Source: Anthoceros angustus (lineage: Eukaryota > Streptophyta > Anthocerotopsida > Anthocerotales > Anthocerotaceae). From it: a DNA stretch of 64,000 nucleotides. Every line of letters begins with the position of its first letter. Within the stretch, counting starts at the first letter, position 1. The position numbers and the translations under genes are program-made. The DNA is taken from positions 186,001 to 250,000 of the forward strand of contig VJWM01000234.1 of assembly GCA_010909165.1 (NCBI GenBank), in the 5' to 3' direction. Positions 1-10,072 of the stretch are shown here, one piece after another. The notes below the pieces were generated by a model. That model was not told where the DNA came from. It worked only from the letters and a program-made list of their open reading frames with translations, and ran no database searches.

Positions 1-489
1 AAACACGGCGGAAGCAACATGTGAACGCCGACTTCATTTCTACGAATGAAGGGAAGAGTCACCACCGAACGATAAGTTCCCGATGAGGAGTTGGTAGCCG
101 TAAGCATGATCGAAAGACGGCAGGAGGCACCGGAAGGACGGATCGAGAAACGGCGAGCTCGGGACTCCCGGATATCGCGAGCATCGAGAAGGAGGGGACG
201 CCACAGACCAAGGATCACGCAAACCCCGCGACGAAACCCCGCACCGTAAGAAGGTGAGGGGCGGCGTGTCCACGACACTCATCAACGCCGAGGGAGGTAT
301 TTAGAGCATGGGGAGTTGCCGTGGATTTATCAAAGGAAGGAGTTGCCGATTCATACGGCTGTATATTGCATCAGCAAGGGAGTATTGTACAAATTCATGA
401 GGTGATTCAAGATGTTTGAGGGGAATGAGAAAGCCATGGTGATAGAAGCCTTGCACACGAGGAAGCAGGAGGACACTATTCCGCCACAA
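1..489. other. Unassigned sequence upstream of gypsy integrase remnant
   Basis: No open frame or motif is recognised in this stretch. Because the next segment is an integrase zinc finger read on the + strand, this part would be expected to hold gypsy RNase H sequence, but I see no catalytic motif. It may be decayed element sequence. Confidence 0.4.
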
Positions 490-1551
490 TCACAACAAAG
501 AAGATTCTAACCAGTGGTTTTGGTGGGATACAATGTATAGATGTATGGTTATTCATCGAGTTGTGATGCTTGTCACGAACGGGAGGCCCACGCCGACGAC
601 CCAAAGGCCTCTAACGACATCCTACCACCGCACCTTTTGAAAAAATGGGGAATTGATTTTGTGGGACCTATTCGACCACCACGGACCAGCGACAAGACAT
701 TCTGCTGCGATGACATCGCACAAAGATGGTAGAGGCGTTTATGAGGAAGGATGATGCGCCCACCGCCAAGTTTTTGTTTGAACGGATTATCACAGGTATG
801 ATGCCCACCGGAACTTGTTAGCGATCGAGGGACGATTTCAACAAAGATAATCGAGTCTCGGATCGCTTATTTCAACATTCGACACGTGAAGACTACGCTT
901 ACAACCAAAGCCAACGGACTCACTGAGAAGACAAATGGGTTACTATGCAACATTTTGACAAAGTGACCTTCTCATATGTATGATCGGGATACCAAGCTAC
1001 ATTCGCTATGGGCTTTCAGATCATGGAGAAGGTGACCAAAGAAGACATCAGATTATCTCGACATACCAGATGTCACCCGTAATGCCCGAATTTGAGGTAC
1101 CAACGATAGAATTATGGAAGATGAGCGAATGGAAGATAGTGAACAAGCCAAAGTTGGAAGAATTTGAGGCATGAGGAAACTGACGATGCCTTAGAGGAGA
1201 CACAATGTACAGTGAACAGAGGAAGGAGAGGCACGATGGGAGACTTCCAGACCTCGTAGTAGCGGGAGACTTGGTGCTCCTTTACGATAGTAGGTATTTA
1301 GATTTTCCGGAAGCTACCGAGATGGATGGGGCCTATGGGTTGTAACTATGAAAATGGGTCACAGCTTGGAAAGTTTACTCGGGGAACTACTTCCTACCAG
1401 AGTGAATGGGTGGAAGATCAAGAAGTACTTTACACTCGAGGATGTTTATAGGGCGCAAACAAATGGGGAGAGGAGCATGTGGAACGAAGAATTTTGGTCA
1501 CCCAAGACGCGGGAGAGACCGACGCCAAGGATGAATAGGTGTTCAGTGTAG
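490..1551 (+). pseudogene. Ty3/gypsy integrase fragment (zinc finger, core, C-terminal tail)
   Basis: The order of motifs matches a plant gypsy integrase, which joins element cDNA to the chromosome. Around 500-600 is the end of the HHCC zinc finger (SSCDACHE), then WGIDFVGPI near 644-670 is the start of the catalytic core. Near 1264-1300 GDLVLLYDSRYLDFP is the usual post-core block, and at 1363-1430 LESLLGELLPTRVNGWKIKK is the typical plant gypsy tail. The frame changes several times (frames starting at 541, 980 and 1348) and the central core with the second Asp and Glu is not readable. It is a dead remnant; only the family call is firm. Confidence 0.8.
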
Positions 1552-2525
1552 GTAGGTAGGTCGATAGAAACAGTAGGAAGATGGTAGGACGTCCGAGGGA
1601 GTTCGGGACTTAATCAGGCACTGAGGAGGTCTGATCGTAGAAGTATGGGTAGATAGAAGCATATATAGGCATGATAGGTTCCATAAAGTTCCTTGGACCA
1701 TGGGGAGTAGGAATATTCGGGGATAGAAGTTCCTTGGCCTTCAATTATTTAGGTTCCGTGATGGCTATATATGCCAAAAGGGCTAGTTGTTGTAGATGGA
1801 AAATGGCTGAGTTTTGAACCGACACGTGGCGCCATCGTGAGGAGGAGCGCATTAAGGCATTTGCATGTACCGCAAACTCGTTAGCTGTGGTTTTGAACGG
1901 GCGCCTTCAGCGAACCGCAGGCGCCCGAGGGAGTAAGTGGAGTTGCGCCAAGAAGGAAGGCAGTGAGCGCTCACCGATTGCGCCAGCCGGGGAGCGAAGG
2001 CGCGAGGAGGCCGAGGCGGCCATCGAGCGGAGCTAGCGGGCATGAGCGATTGCTGGAAAGGAGTTCTGAGGGGATCCGCAAGGCGAAGGGAGGAGGTGCT
2101 CGAGCGGGAGGCGATTGTGAGAGGCGCGAGGGTGAGCTCAGGCTACGACCAAAAGGCAGCAAGGTGGAGAAGTTGCTGGAGGGAGATTGAAGGGGCCAAG
2201 GCCACCTCTTAGTGGTTGCGTTGAGGCCACTGCCGAGGAGCGGAAGAACTCCCTTGTCCTGCCTCACCCAAACCACCACTTTGCTCTCCACTCTCTTAGC
2301 CCGATAGATTACTCCAATCTCCAATTTGCTATCCTTGTGTGTGCTCTGCGTGATGGTAAAGATAGTGAGGACGGGAAGGGGCCCACGGGAGGAAACCTCC
2401 GCCGCCGCCACACCGCCCACAAAGGGAAAAGGTAAGAAACACCCACCCCGAGTTCGAGTGTAGGCCGCCCAAATTTCACCTCGAGATTTGAGGCGCTCGA
2501 GCACGCCACCCGAGATGAAGATGGA
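1552..2525. other. Unassigned; purine-rich Ala/Glu/Arg coding-like stretch
   Basis: The part to about 1850 has no recognisable content and could include the LTR following the integrase remnant. From about 1880 to 2200 the + strand is rich in GAG/GCG/AGG codons and would give Arg/Glu/Ala-rich, coiled-coil-like peptides such as those in the gag-like elements elsewhere in this window. A long minus-strand frame (1971-2699) overlaps but shows no domain. I do not call a gene. Confidence 0.3.
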
Positions 2526-3092
2526 ATGGCTGTACTTGGTACCGGGTGGCACTTTGCAGCCCCTTGGTTGGAGTGTGCGCGACGAATGCGAGTAACCAAG
2601 GCGGACGGCCAATTCCCGGAGGATGCGACAGTCCGAAGTCATCCTGGGATGTGGAAGGTACGACATTTCCAGGATACGTATTTGATACCGGAAGCCCACA
2701 AGGGAGGGATCATTCCGGCAGTACAGTTCTCCAAGAATCAGATCCCGGAGGAGGTTATGAGTATGTTCCTACGACCGAAGGAGGAAGTTTGGTCGCAAGG
2801 CAATGGCTGGAGGATCTCTCTGTTCAAGGAGCGGAAGTGGAATCTATTCGCCAAGATATGGCTGGGACTAACGTGCGCGGCAAGGAAGACGTACCTGGGA
2901 AATTCCCATTTAATGATGATATATGAGATGTCCCAGGGAAAGATAGTGGATTGGGCCACCATTCTCAGTATGAACAAAGGTTGCGCATCAAACCATTTGG
3001 TGATGGAGGAGCAAGAATCGCTTTGTCTCTACCTTCCTCGTATACACCTATATCGAGGGAGGAGGTTCTTACGAGCGAAGAAGCCAAGATAG
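2526..3092 (+). pseudogene. Gag-like protein, N-terminal domain (family G, divergent copy G1)
   Basis: This 188-codon frame contains GNGWRISLFKERKWNLFAKI (about residues 90-110) followed by a Leu/Gly-rich segment and a GKIVDWATIL motif. The same pattern (NGW..SIKE.KW..FAKI...., then a W or DW..IM.EA motif) recurs at 12.7-13.2 kb and 17.9-18.1 kb, and its downstream part again at 57.3 kb. It is therefore a repeated mobile family and not a host gene. Downstream, at 3.1-4.6 kb, lie charged coiled-coil-like tracts as in the other copies. The start at 2526 is arbitrary, because codons upstream look broken. I infer a structural Gag of an LTR element from the order gag-like, coiled coil, LTR; no nucleocapsid zinc knuckle is visible. 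Confidence 0.5.
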
Positions 3093-4640
3093 AAGCTACT
3101 CCGTGAGGGTAGGAAGGAGAGCCATCACGGCCCTGCAGAGGATGAAGAGCAGAGGCCCCGGGCAAGAGACCGCCACGCCCGCGAACCAACATGAGGCCTC
3201 GTGATCGTGAACCCAACAAGAGAAAGGGAAGAAGGCTAGAAGCACCTCCTACGGAGGAAGGAGGAAAGGATACGAGACCACCGAGGGTTGAGGATTGAAG
3301 GCCGACAACACCGGTAGGAGTGAACCTCTACCAGGGACCTGTGGAGAGGAGGAGGACCCACGGTAGGAGCTTTACCTCCTACCAAGAAGTAGTAACAAGA
3401 CTTGAGGCGTGACGAGAAGAACGCCGAGGAACGTTGGTGACCCACGCACCAGGAGGAGCAGAGGGAAGTGTTGAGAACGCATCCTGTGAGGGTAGTTGCC
3501 GAATAAGGAAGTGGGCGCAGGATCTATGGACGCCCTAGTGGACCGTGTCGGAGGTGGGTTCGCGAACTCGAGACCTACGAAAAGGAGCCGGAGGATGCCG
3601 AGAAGAAATTGAGAGGAGCTCAAAACCACCTCCGAGAAGCAACACTGCTAGATCCGCCAAAGAGCGACAGATGACCACCAAGTTGGTGAATGTGGGAAAT
3701 GATTGACTGTGTCTTAGGACAGAGGCAAAATCAAGAGGGCCGAGGAGTTGGAAACCGCCAGAAGGAGGCGTATGAAAGTTGGAAGCTACCCAGCAAGGGT
3801 AGGACACATCGAACGCAGCAAGGAGGAGATTCAGCCAGCAAGGCCGGACCTTGAAGACGAAGGACCTCCTACGAAGAAGTTAGTTGCCATGGAGCAACGG
3901 AAGGAGCATTACAAGGGAAAATACGACGCTTGGTGAAGGAACAAGGATGGGACAATGTGACCAAGGGTCACAAAGAGGAGCTCAGACACGAGAGAACTTT
4001 TGGAGCAAAGAACGAAGAAGGCCGACGACCTTACCCACGCCTATGAAACGGAGGCAAGGAACCGGAAGGAAGTTTTGATGGCCCAACGATCTTTGGAGGG
4101 TCTTGTCATTCGAGGAGCAGAGCGATCACGCCATAGTGAAACGATGCATGGCGATGGAAGCCATGGAGAAAGATAAGGAGATTGGGAGGCTTGCCCCGGA
4201 GTTGGAGGAGCGGTAGTGGAGAAAGAGGCCGCATTGGTAGGAGTGACAAATCAGGGTGGGACGAAAAGGCCATCCCACTAAGGGTCCGCATCATGGACGA
4301 CAAAAAGAAGGAGAGTGGTAGGGTGGCGACCTACTACAACAACCTCCTGAAGCGATTGAGGAACGCCATGGAGGAAGACGAAGAAGACCTCACCGCTCGA
4401 CGCCAAGTGGAATGGCACCGAGGTCAAACTTTGAGTTGGTACAAGGAAAGCCGGGCCGGACATAGCCGAGCGAGCGAGCAAGAAGCACCACGGCGACGCC
4501 GAGAACCTCCCGAGACGGTGGAGCTATCAAGCGGGAGGAAGAGACCGATGGTAGGATGGTATACCAAAGTTCCTACTGTAGGAACTGCTGAAGAGGAGGA
4601 GGTGACCCAAGGAAGGGTACCTCCGGCCTAACGAAACCAG
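3093..4640 (+). pseudogene. Gag-like element G1, charged/coiled-coil remainder
   Basis: Short + strand frames at 3748-3936, 3884-4078 and 4182-4631 encode Lys/Glu/Arg-rich peptides with a heptad-like look (for example KLVAMEQRKEHYKGKY, RLRNAMEEDEEDLTARRQ). Between them are repeats rich in GGAGG and CCTACC that would give Gly/Pro/Thr tracts. Frame changes are frequent. This matches the order seen at 18.3-20.6 kb and 57.5-59.7 kb: N-terminal domain, Gly/Pro-rich linker, long coiled coil, LTR. No enzymatic domain follows. Confidence 0.4.
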
Positions 4641-5460
4641 CCGTGAGGGAAGGTACCCCATAGCAAGATCCAAAGAGGTAGGAGACGAACCGCCTACCAA
4701 GAAGACGAGAACAAGAGGGGAGGAACCCATCGAGGATGAACGAGGGAGGAATGGAACCTCCTACCACAAGGAAGACCTACCAGGGCCGACGAGGCTACGC
4801 ATAGTCCTCGAGAAGACTGAGGTGGGCAAGGCTAAGCGACCCATCAAGGGGAAGACATTGAAGCGAGGGCGAACAAAAGCAGAACGAGGATGTCGAGGAC
4901 CTTTTCAGGGACGTTTTGTCCCAAGTGGTGCACACCTTGGGAAGTGTGAGTATTTAAGAGTGGGCAGATAGACAGATAGGATATTCGTCAAAGGTGAGTG
5001 GACCGAGCCGAGAGGACGAATCAAGGGGCCGATAAGAGTCCTATTGTTGGACTTGGCAAGTCGCCTAGCATTAAACTAGCACGAGTGGACCGACTCCCCA
5101 CCTATAAAAGGGAGGGTGGAAGAATGAATAAACACCGACCTTGCTTTGTCATGCATTCTTCGCCTCCGGCGCATCCCTTGTGTGTGTGTGAGCTGACCGC
5201 CGCCCGCCAAGCGACGAGAAGGCGGTGGGGTTCGAGGCCCTCGCGTGGGTTCGCCAACGCAGCTCCTCCTCTCGTGAAAGATTGTTGTTGGATGTGCTTT
5301 GTGTTTCTGGGTGGCCTCGCAGGATCCGCCGACTACGCCGCCGTGTTCGTACACGCAATCGCCCGAGAGAAATACCTGCCTAGCACCCCTGTGCAACAGC
5401 GCAAGGGAGGCGCGCAAACCGCGCTAACGCAGTAGAGTTAGATTTGGGGATCGAATGAAG
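4641..5460 (+). repeat. LTR-like 3' end of G1 with TATA box
   Basis: After the coiled-coil tract the sequence changes character and contains TATAAAAG at 5103-5110, followed within 20 bases by AATAAA at 5127-5132. This is promoter-like architecture as in an LTR U3/R junction. I could not find a second copy in the window to define its edges, nor a primer site after it, so calling it an LTR is inference from position. A host promoter is the alternative. Confidence 0.35.
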
Positions 5461-5799
5461 TGAGTCCGTATGTGGTGGTCCGTGAGCTATGTTTTTTGAG
5501 AATGGTGAAGAGGTTGGCTATGGGTGTGTCGCTGTAGAGTGAATTGACTGCCAGAAGTTGGCAGGAGAGTGAGGTGGAGGGAATCCTCGAAGGCGTGGAG
5601 CGCTGCCGATAACCCGTAAACGCATAACACCGCTTTGTTGCCCACACCGAGGACAAGTAGACCGGTAATGACGAGAGTGAGAGAGTGAGAGGAACGACGC
5701 AAACAATCCGAACCAAATCTCTTGGGATCGAACCCACGATTCAACGACTGTGGATATGTGGCCACCGAGGCGAGCTCCGGGACCGAGGCAAACCTACCA
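5461..5799. other. Unassigned between LTR-like block and gypsy RT
   Basis: No conserved motif is seen. If the following gypsy pol were complete, this stretch would hold protease and the linker to reverse transcriptase, but no DTG/DSG active site is readable. It may be the deleted 5' part of that element. Confidence 0.35.
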
Positions 5800-6384
5800 C
5801 AACAAGCGGCAAAGGAGCCGGTCAGCCGATCAGAAGTCGAATCAAGAATATGTTGCAAATGCATCACCACTCAAGAAAGATGAATGGAGAATGATAGAAG
5901 AATGTGTGGATTACCGAGTTCTAAATGAAATAACACCCATGGAACCAGATCCCATGCCCACCCTCGATGAGATTCTTTGACGCTTATTGGTGAGGCCAAG
6001 TACTTTACCACCGATCGATCCGGGTTCAACTCGATCATGATTGAGGAGAAGGACAAGTGCAAGACAGCTGTTTTGGGCAAAGAGCAGCTATGGAATGGGA
6101 GACCATGCCGCTCGCTAAAGAACGATCCATATATTTTCAACGAAAGGGTCGATTTGGAATCGCAAGGGCTAGCATTTGTCAAATGCTACATCGATGACAT
6201 TCGTGTTTAGCAATGATCTCGAGGAACACATTGAACACTTGGAAGTGTTGTTGCAGCCGCCAACTGGATCAAGGCCCATCCCAAGAAATGTACACCCATA
6301 TGAGATAGATACTTGGGGCATAAGATTGTACAGGGGTGTAAGCCACAAAGTGCAAGTGAGTTTCATGCCTGCATCAAGGATATA
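5800..6384 (+). pseudogene. Gypsy reverse transcriptase, N-terminal half (frameshifted)
   Basis: Readable blocks in order are KKDEWRMIEECVDYRVLNEI (about 5870-5930), PMPTLDEIL then a stop (5955-5979), LIGEAKYFTTDRSGFNSI (from about 5982), and CYIDDI at about 6183-6200. The last is the catalytic YxDD box, here YIDD. It is followed by FSNDLEEHIEHLEVLL, the usual sequence after the box. Several stops and frame changes show it cannot be translated as one protein. It leads straight into the intact 6313-7836 frame through the YLGHKIV..G motif. Confidence 0.8.
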
Positions 6385-7836
6385 GCCGCCCTGAGAGCAT
6401 TCTTGGGGTTGGTGAATTACTACCGCCGGTTTATCAGAAACATGAGCAGTACCTGCAAGCCATTATATGAGTTGCTCAAGAAGGAAACTCATTGGCACTG
6501 GGAGCAGGAGCAGGAGCAAGCGTGGCAGGAGTTGAAAGAGCAGTTGGCAGAAAGGCCAATGCTTAAGAGGCCCAACTTCGACAGGCCCTTCTTCCTGTAC
6601 ACGGATTGGAGTGCAGCAGGCATTGGGGCCGTGCTTGCCCAAGCAGACGAGGAAGGGAAAGAGCGGGTGGTAGCGTACGCGAGCAGGTCAAACAACACTG
6701 CAGAGGCCAACTATTCATCTTATGAAGGAGAGTGTCTTGCTGCTGTGTGGGCGGTCCTGCATTTTCGAGTGTACCTATTTGGCCGAAGTTTCCAATTGGT
6801 CACGGATCATCAGCCATTACACTGGCTGATGACTAACATGAAGCTAAGCGGGAAGCTTGCCAGGTGGGCCCTGTTGCTATCCGAATATGACATGCAAATT
6901 GTGCACCGGGCAGGAAAGGTGCATCTCAATGCCGATGGGCTCAGTAGGAACCCGATGTGTGGGGCAGAAGATATCACTGGGGCGAGACAAGACTTCGGAT
7001 CCATGCTGTATGTGCCCAGCGTGTATTTAGCGTTGATGGCCATAGAAACAGACAATGACCAGCAGCCGTCAGAAGGGGGCCGAGACATATGGAAGCTCGA
7101 GCATGCCATTCAGCTGTTAAGGGATGGGCATGTGGCTGGTATGAACGCAATGGCGCTCCAGAAGCTGCAACGACGAATCGCTCGCTATACATATAAGGAC
7201 GGTAAAGTGTATGTGGTTGATCGAGGGGTGAGCAAGGAGGTGCCACCCGTGGGAGACAGAAGATCGTTAGTGACCAAAGTGCACAAGATGTTGGGGCATT
7301 TTGGTGTCAAGAGAACGCATCACATGTTGAAAAATACATACTTTTGGTCAGGTATGTATGCCGATGTGGAACAGGTGGTGGCGCGATGTGCTGCGTGCGA
7401 TGCAGTGAAGGCGAGGTTTAACAGCCAGGATGTGATACTACATTCGCTGCCCATCAAGGGGTTGTTCTTCCGATGGTCTGTTGACTTGATGCCTGAACTA
7501 CCATTGACCAGACAAGGCAACAAGCATTGCATGTTGATGATAGAGCATTTTTCAAAGTGGGTGGAGTTGGCTTTTCTCCCGATCAGAAGTTCCAAGTACA
7601 CAGCCCGCGCATTTTTGCAATGTGTTCTCAGCAGATATGGAAGTTGTGCAGAGGTGTTGACGGACCAAGGCAATGAGTTTCGCGGGGAGTTCCAAGCGTT
7701 GTTGGATCGGAGCCTGATAGACCATCGTCGCACGTCTCGGGACCATCCTCAAGCTGACGGGCTGGCGGAACGGCTAGTGCAAACTTTCAAGGACGCACTT
7801 CGCAAGTATTGCACGGAGGTTGAAACCACCGGATGA
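6313..7836 (+). CDS. Gypsy pol: RT thumb, RNase H and integrase catalytic core (507 codons, open)
   Basis: Residues 1-90 hold the RT thumb (LGHKIVQGC at the start, FLGLVNYYRRFIRNMS at 30-45). RNase H follows, with candidate catalytic residues D98 (YTDWSAAGIGAVL), E140 (YEGECLAAVWA), D165 (VTDHQPLHW) and D208 (LNADGLSRNP). Integrase begins with an HHCC finger (H324, H329, C359, C362), then the catalytic core with D391 (WSVDLMPELP), D451 (LTDQGNEF) and E486 (DGLAERLVQTFKDALRKY), the DDE triad that performs strand transfer. All key residues are present. The ATG at 6313 lies inside the thumb, so the true protein would start upstream in the now frameshifted RT. The frame ends at a stop after VETTG, earlier than expected, and homology continues downstream in other frames. 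Confidence 0.85.
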   Translation: MGHKIVQGCKPQSASEFHACIKDIAALRAFLGLVNYYRRFIRNMSSTCKPLYELLKKETHWHWEQEQEQAWQELKEQLAERPMLKRPNFDRPFFLYTDWSAAGIGAVLAQADEEGKERVVAYASRSNNTAEANYSSYEGECLAAVWAVLHFRVYLFGRSFQLVTDHQPLHWLMTNMKLSGKLARWALLLSEYDMQIVHRAGKVHLNADGLSRNPMCGAEDITGARQDFGSMLYVPSVYLALMAIETDNDQQPSEGGRDIWKLEHAIQLLRDGHVAGMNAMALQKLQRRIARYTYKDGKVYVVDRGVSKEVPPVGDRRSLVTKVHKMLGHFGVKRTHHMLKNTYFWSGMYADVEQVVARCAACDAVKARFNSQDVILHSLPIKGLFFRWSVDLMPELPLTRQGNKHCMLMIEHFSKWVELAFLPIRSSKYTARAFLQCVLSRYGSCAEVLTDQGNEFRGEFQALLDRSLIDHRRTSRDHPQADGLAERLVQTFKDALRKYCTEVETTG

Positions 7837-8110
7837 GTTGTTGGGTATGTATTGGGGTATAGGATCGGCAGATGCACCGGGCAACTTCACTGCATTACAT
7901 CATGTTTGGACGAACGCTCATGCCAAATATCGCGGGCGTATGCCTATTCCAAACCAAAGGATTGGGAATCCGGAGTGTTTGTGAAAGTTGCAAAACCGCC
8001 AAACTATTTAAATGGGTAATCCCAATGGCCATGGACAACTTGGCCATTGCTCAACATCGACCAACTCGTATGCCTTACGCGAGGTGGCTCGTGGAAACCC
8101 AAGAGGAAAT
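7837..8110 (+). pseudogene. Gypsy integrase, segment between core and C-terminal domain (frameshifted)
   Basis: Immediately after the stop of the 507-codon frame, another frame gives ASLHYIMFGRTLMPNIA (7880-7935). This corresponds to the conserved plant gypsy segment (SLHYSP.E.L.GR.P..P) after the catalytic core. At least two frame changes separate it from the PHD-bearing frame that follows. It shows that core and tail once formed a single integrase. Confidence 0.6.
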
Positions 8111-8556
8111 TTGACGTGGGGACTTTGTGTACTTACAAAGACCGCCCATCGAACATCGGATGTAAGCAATCGGGCGTAATTTTACGGGTGGTGAATGTAG
8201 GTGAGCAGGGTGTTGTCGAATTGGAAGGACAGGACGGACGACGTTGTAAAGAGCATATGCGTCACTTGGCACCATGCCACCTACCAAACTTGGACACGAG
8301 GACTCGGCCACAGGCGTGGAAGCCACCAATTGACTTGCCTTGCGAATTGTGTAGTCACATAACGGACCCGGAGCTCATGATTTTGTGTGACAAATGCAAT
8401 CGGGGATATCATACATTTTGCCTGCGACCTCCTCTCACGGTGATACCGGATGGAGAGTGGTACTGTCACCAATGTGCTCTTTCGCGACTCGACACAGGGG
8501 TTGGGGGGCTGTATGAGCGCCCACCGTGGCGCAGCGCGAAATTAAGGGAATTTTAG
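8047..8556 (+). CDS. Integrase C-terminal domain fused to a PHD finger (169 codons)
   Basis: Residues about 22-80 (FDVGTLCTYK..., VILRVVNVGEQGVVELEGQD, HMRHLAPCHLP) look like the small beta-barrel C-terminal domain of gypsy integrases. Residues 99-143 form a canonical C4HC3 PHD finger: C99-x2-C102, C114-x2-C117, H122-x2-C125, C140-x2-C143, with the usual W138 two residues before C140. PHD fingers read the histone H3 tail, often H3K4 state. In many plant gypsy elements a chromodomain sits at this place, so the PHD probably acts as a chromatin-targeting reader; that role is inference. The ATG at 8047 is not biologically meaningful, since the frame should continue from integrase upstream. The frame ends naturally 26 codons after the PHD. 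Confidence 0.8.
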   Translation: MLNIDQLVCLTRGGSWKPKRKFDVGTLCTYKDRPSNIGCKQSGVILRVVNVGEQGVVELEGQDGRRCKEHMRHLAPCHLPNLDTRTRPQAWKPPIDLPCELCSHITDPELMILCDKCNRGYHTFCLRPPLTVIPDGEWYCHQCALSRLDTGVGGLYERPPWRSAKLREF

Positions 8557-9216
8557 GCAGATTGCCATAAAGCCCGCCATCGCATCATGCAGCACCCAGA
8601 CGCGGGCGTGAGCGTGGGGCGAAGGAACTCGGAGTGGGCGCGTAACAACAGTATACGCAGGCTCCTAGGAGGCAGGGAGAATCGGCCTCATGAGGTAAAC
8701 GTGGATTATGACAAAGTGTGTGAGAGTTGAGAGTTGCAGATGCTAAGAGCAGCAGGCGGTGAGGTTAGGGCTCCAGCCAGAGGCGATGAGGTTGAGCGCG
8801 GTTACAATTCCCCTGACGGACGGGGTTGATTGCTAAGCTCTCACCAGCATGTATGTCACTCTGTAGGGTTGGTCAGCCCGAGATTGATGAGATAGCGAAT
8901 CATGGGTTCCCGCCCATGTTGCGAACGCAAATCATCACCCCAAGGTCACCCACCGATGATTAGTTTGGCGCACAGGTACCTCTCGTGACCTGTGCTGGCG
9001 TTGGTCACCATAGTGCTGAGAATTGAGCAAGGGTGGTGGGAGTGTTTAACACCTGTGGGACTAACTTGGCCCTACCAGGTGACCAGCACAGGCGGTCTGG
9101 TCACACTACCCTAGTGTCGGCAGGCCACTAGCCGACATGGATTTGGAGGCGGACCACACCTGCAAAACATGTTTTCGCAGGATGCCTCACAGTGTGCCAC
9201 AATTTCCTGAACGGCC
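8557..9216. other. Post-pol untranslated stretch with inverted repeats
   Basis: No coding motif is seen. A short hairpin is visible: CACAGGT at 8971-8977 and ACCTGTG at 8988-8994 with a 10-base loop. The right arm region, CCTGTGCTGG...GGTCACC (8989-9009), pairs again with GGTGACCAGCACAGG at 9078-9092. It could be the 3' untranslated region or start of the LTR of the preceding gypsy element, but I find no direct-repeat partner. Confidence 0.35.
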
Positions 9217-9790
9217 GTGGGAGGACAAGTGGCGCACCCCGTTGGTACGAAGTATCAACCTAGCAAGCCTGAACGACCGGAGACCTTCCTGGAGTTGCAG
9301 GCCTTCTTGCTGTACATGGAGTCGCACCACGAGACATGTGCGGTTGAAAACTTCCCATATGACCATAAGGATCTCTTTGAACTTGCAGGACGGGGCATGA
9401 ACAGACAGAGCTTTGTTTGGACAAGTTATTGTGAAGGTGCTTTTCGTAAGCTGGAGCATCACTTGTTTATGCATCAGGTCTTTGATCACTGGCCCAAGGA
9501 AGGGTTCTTAATGTACGTGCGTAAGGAGAAGCCAGGATGCGCAATTTGAAGGTATGGCTCACCCATTTCCATCGAGAGAAGGCGGACGATATGCCATTGG
9601 CTATCCTGTGGCATTTTACAGTCTGTTTGCGTGCTTACAAACTGGCATCCTAGAGTGGGATGAACCAACGTCTGAATGTTGGTATTTGCTTAACAATAAC
9701 GTGGGGGATTTCTTGCGTGCTCAATGCATTGAGAAGCAATTCTACGCCAACGGGTTGAACGGGCCCCGCCTGTGGTCAAAACGGAGCTGA
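9217..9790 (+). pseudogene. Second Ty3/gypsy remnant: RT thumb and start of RNase H
   Basis: The 110-codon frame 9217-9549 contains ETFLELQAFLLYMESHH (thumb, equivalent to ..LR.FLGL..YYR..), NFPYDHKDLFEL, then SFVWTSYCEGAFRKLEHHLF, the connection motif F.WT..CE.AF..LK..L. FLMYVRK follows where the RNase H FILYTDAS strand would be, so the first catalytic Asp is lost. The next frame (9554-9790) has YPVAFYSLF, resembling the PVAFYSR..L RNase H motif, and ends near 9790. It belongs to a different gypsy lineage from the 5800-8556 element, which already has its own thumb and RNase H. Confidence 0.6.
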
Positions 9791-10072
9791 GGATGAGGAA
9801 GAAGAAATCCGCTCGACATCGTGCTGTGAGAGATGCAAGTTAGGCAAAGCTCAAGTGGATGAATATTTCGACCGAGGAACGGGCAGCGCTTTTGAGCACA
9901 AAGTGGAGCACGATAAACCGCCGAGAGCCTCAAGCTGATAGCATGTTCCGACGTTTCTATCGGCGATTTTACGGTATTTAACATGCCCAAGTGCTGCCAC
10001 ACCTACCGCTGGTGACAGCGACTTCGGCAGGGGGGCCATTTTGCGGTTTCACCCTCTCTGTTGCTTGACGTA
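9791..10072. other. Unassigned tail of gypsy remnant
   Basis: No motif recognised. By position this would be further RNase H or integrase sequence of the preceding remnant, but I cannot read it. Confidence 0.3.

Larger units (their letters stand above)
5800..8556 (+). mobile_element. Ty3/gypsy pol block with PHD-tailed integrase
   Basis: A continuous colinear order is visible: reverse transcriptase N-half (5800-6210), RT thumb, RNase H, integrase zinc finger and core (6313-7836), integrase C-terminal part (7837-8330), PHD finger (8341-8475). Gag, protease and both LTRs are not recognised, so the element is truncated or its ends have diverged. The 507-codon open stretch is the longest uninterrupted enzyme frame in the window. 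That suggests this copy is younger than its surroundings or was under selection until recently. Confidence 0.8.

Noticed and set aside
1971-2699. 242-codon minus-strand open frame
   Set aside because: It has no recognised motif, odd low-complexity composition, and lies opposite gag-like + strand sequence; open by chance in purine-rich DNA.
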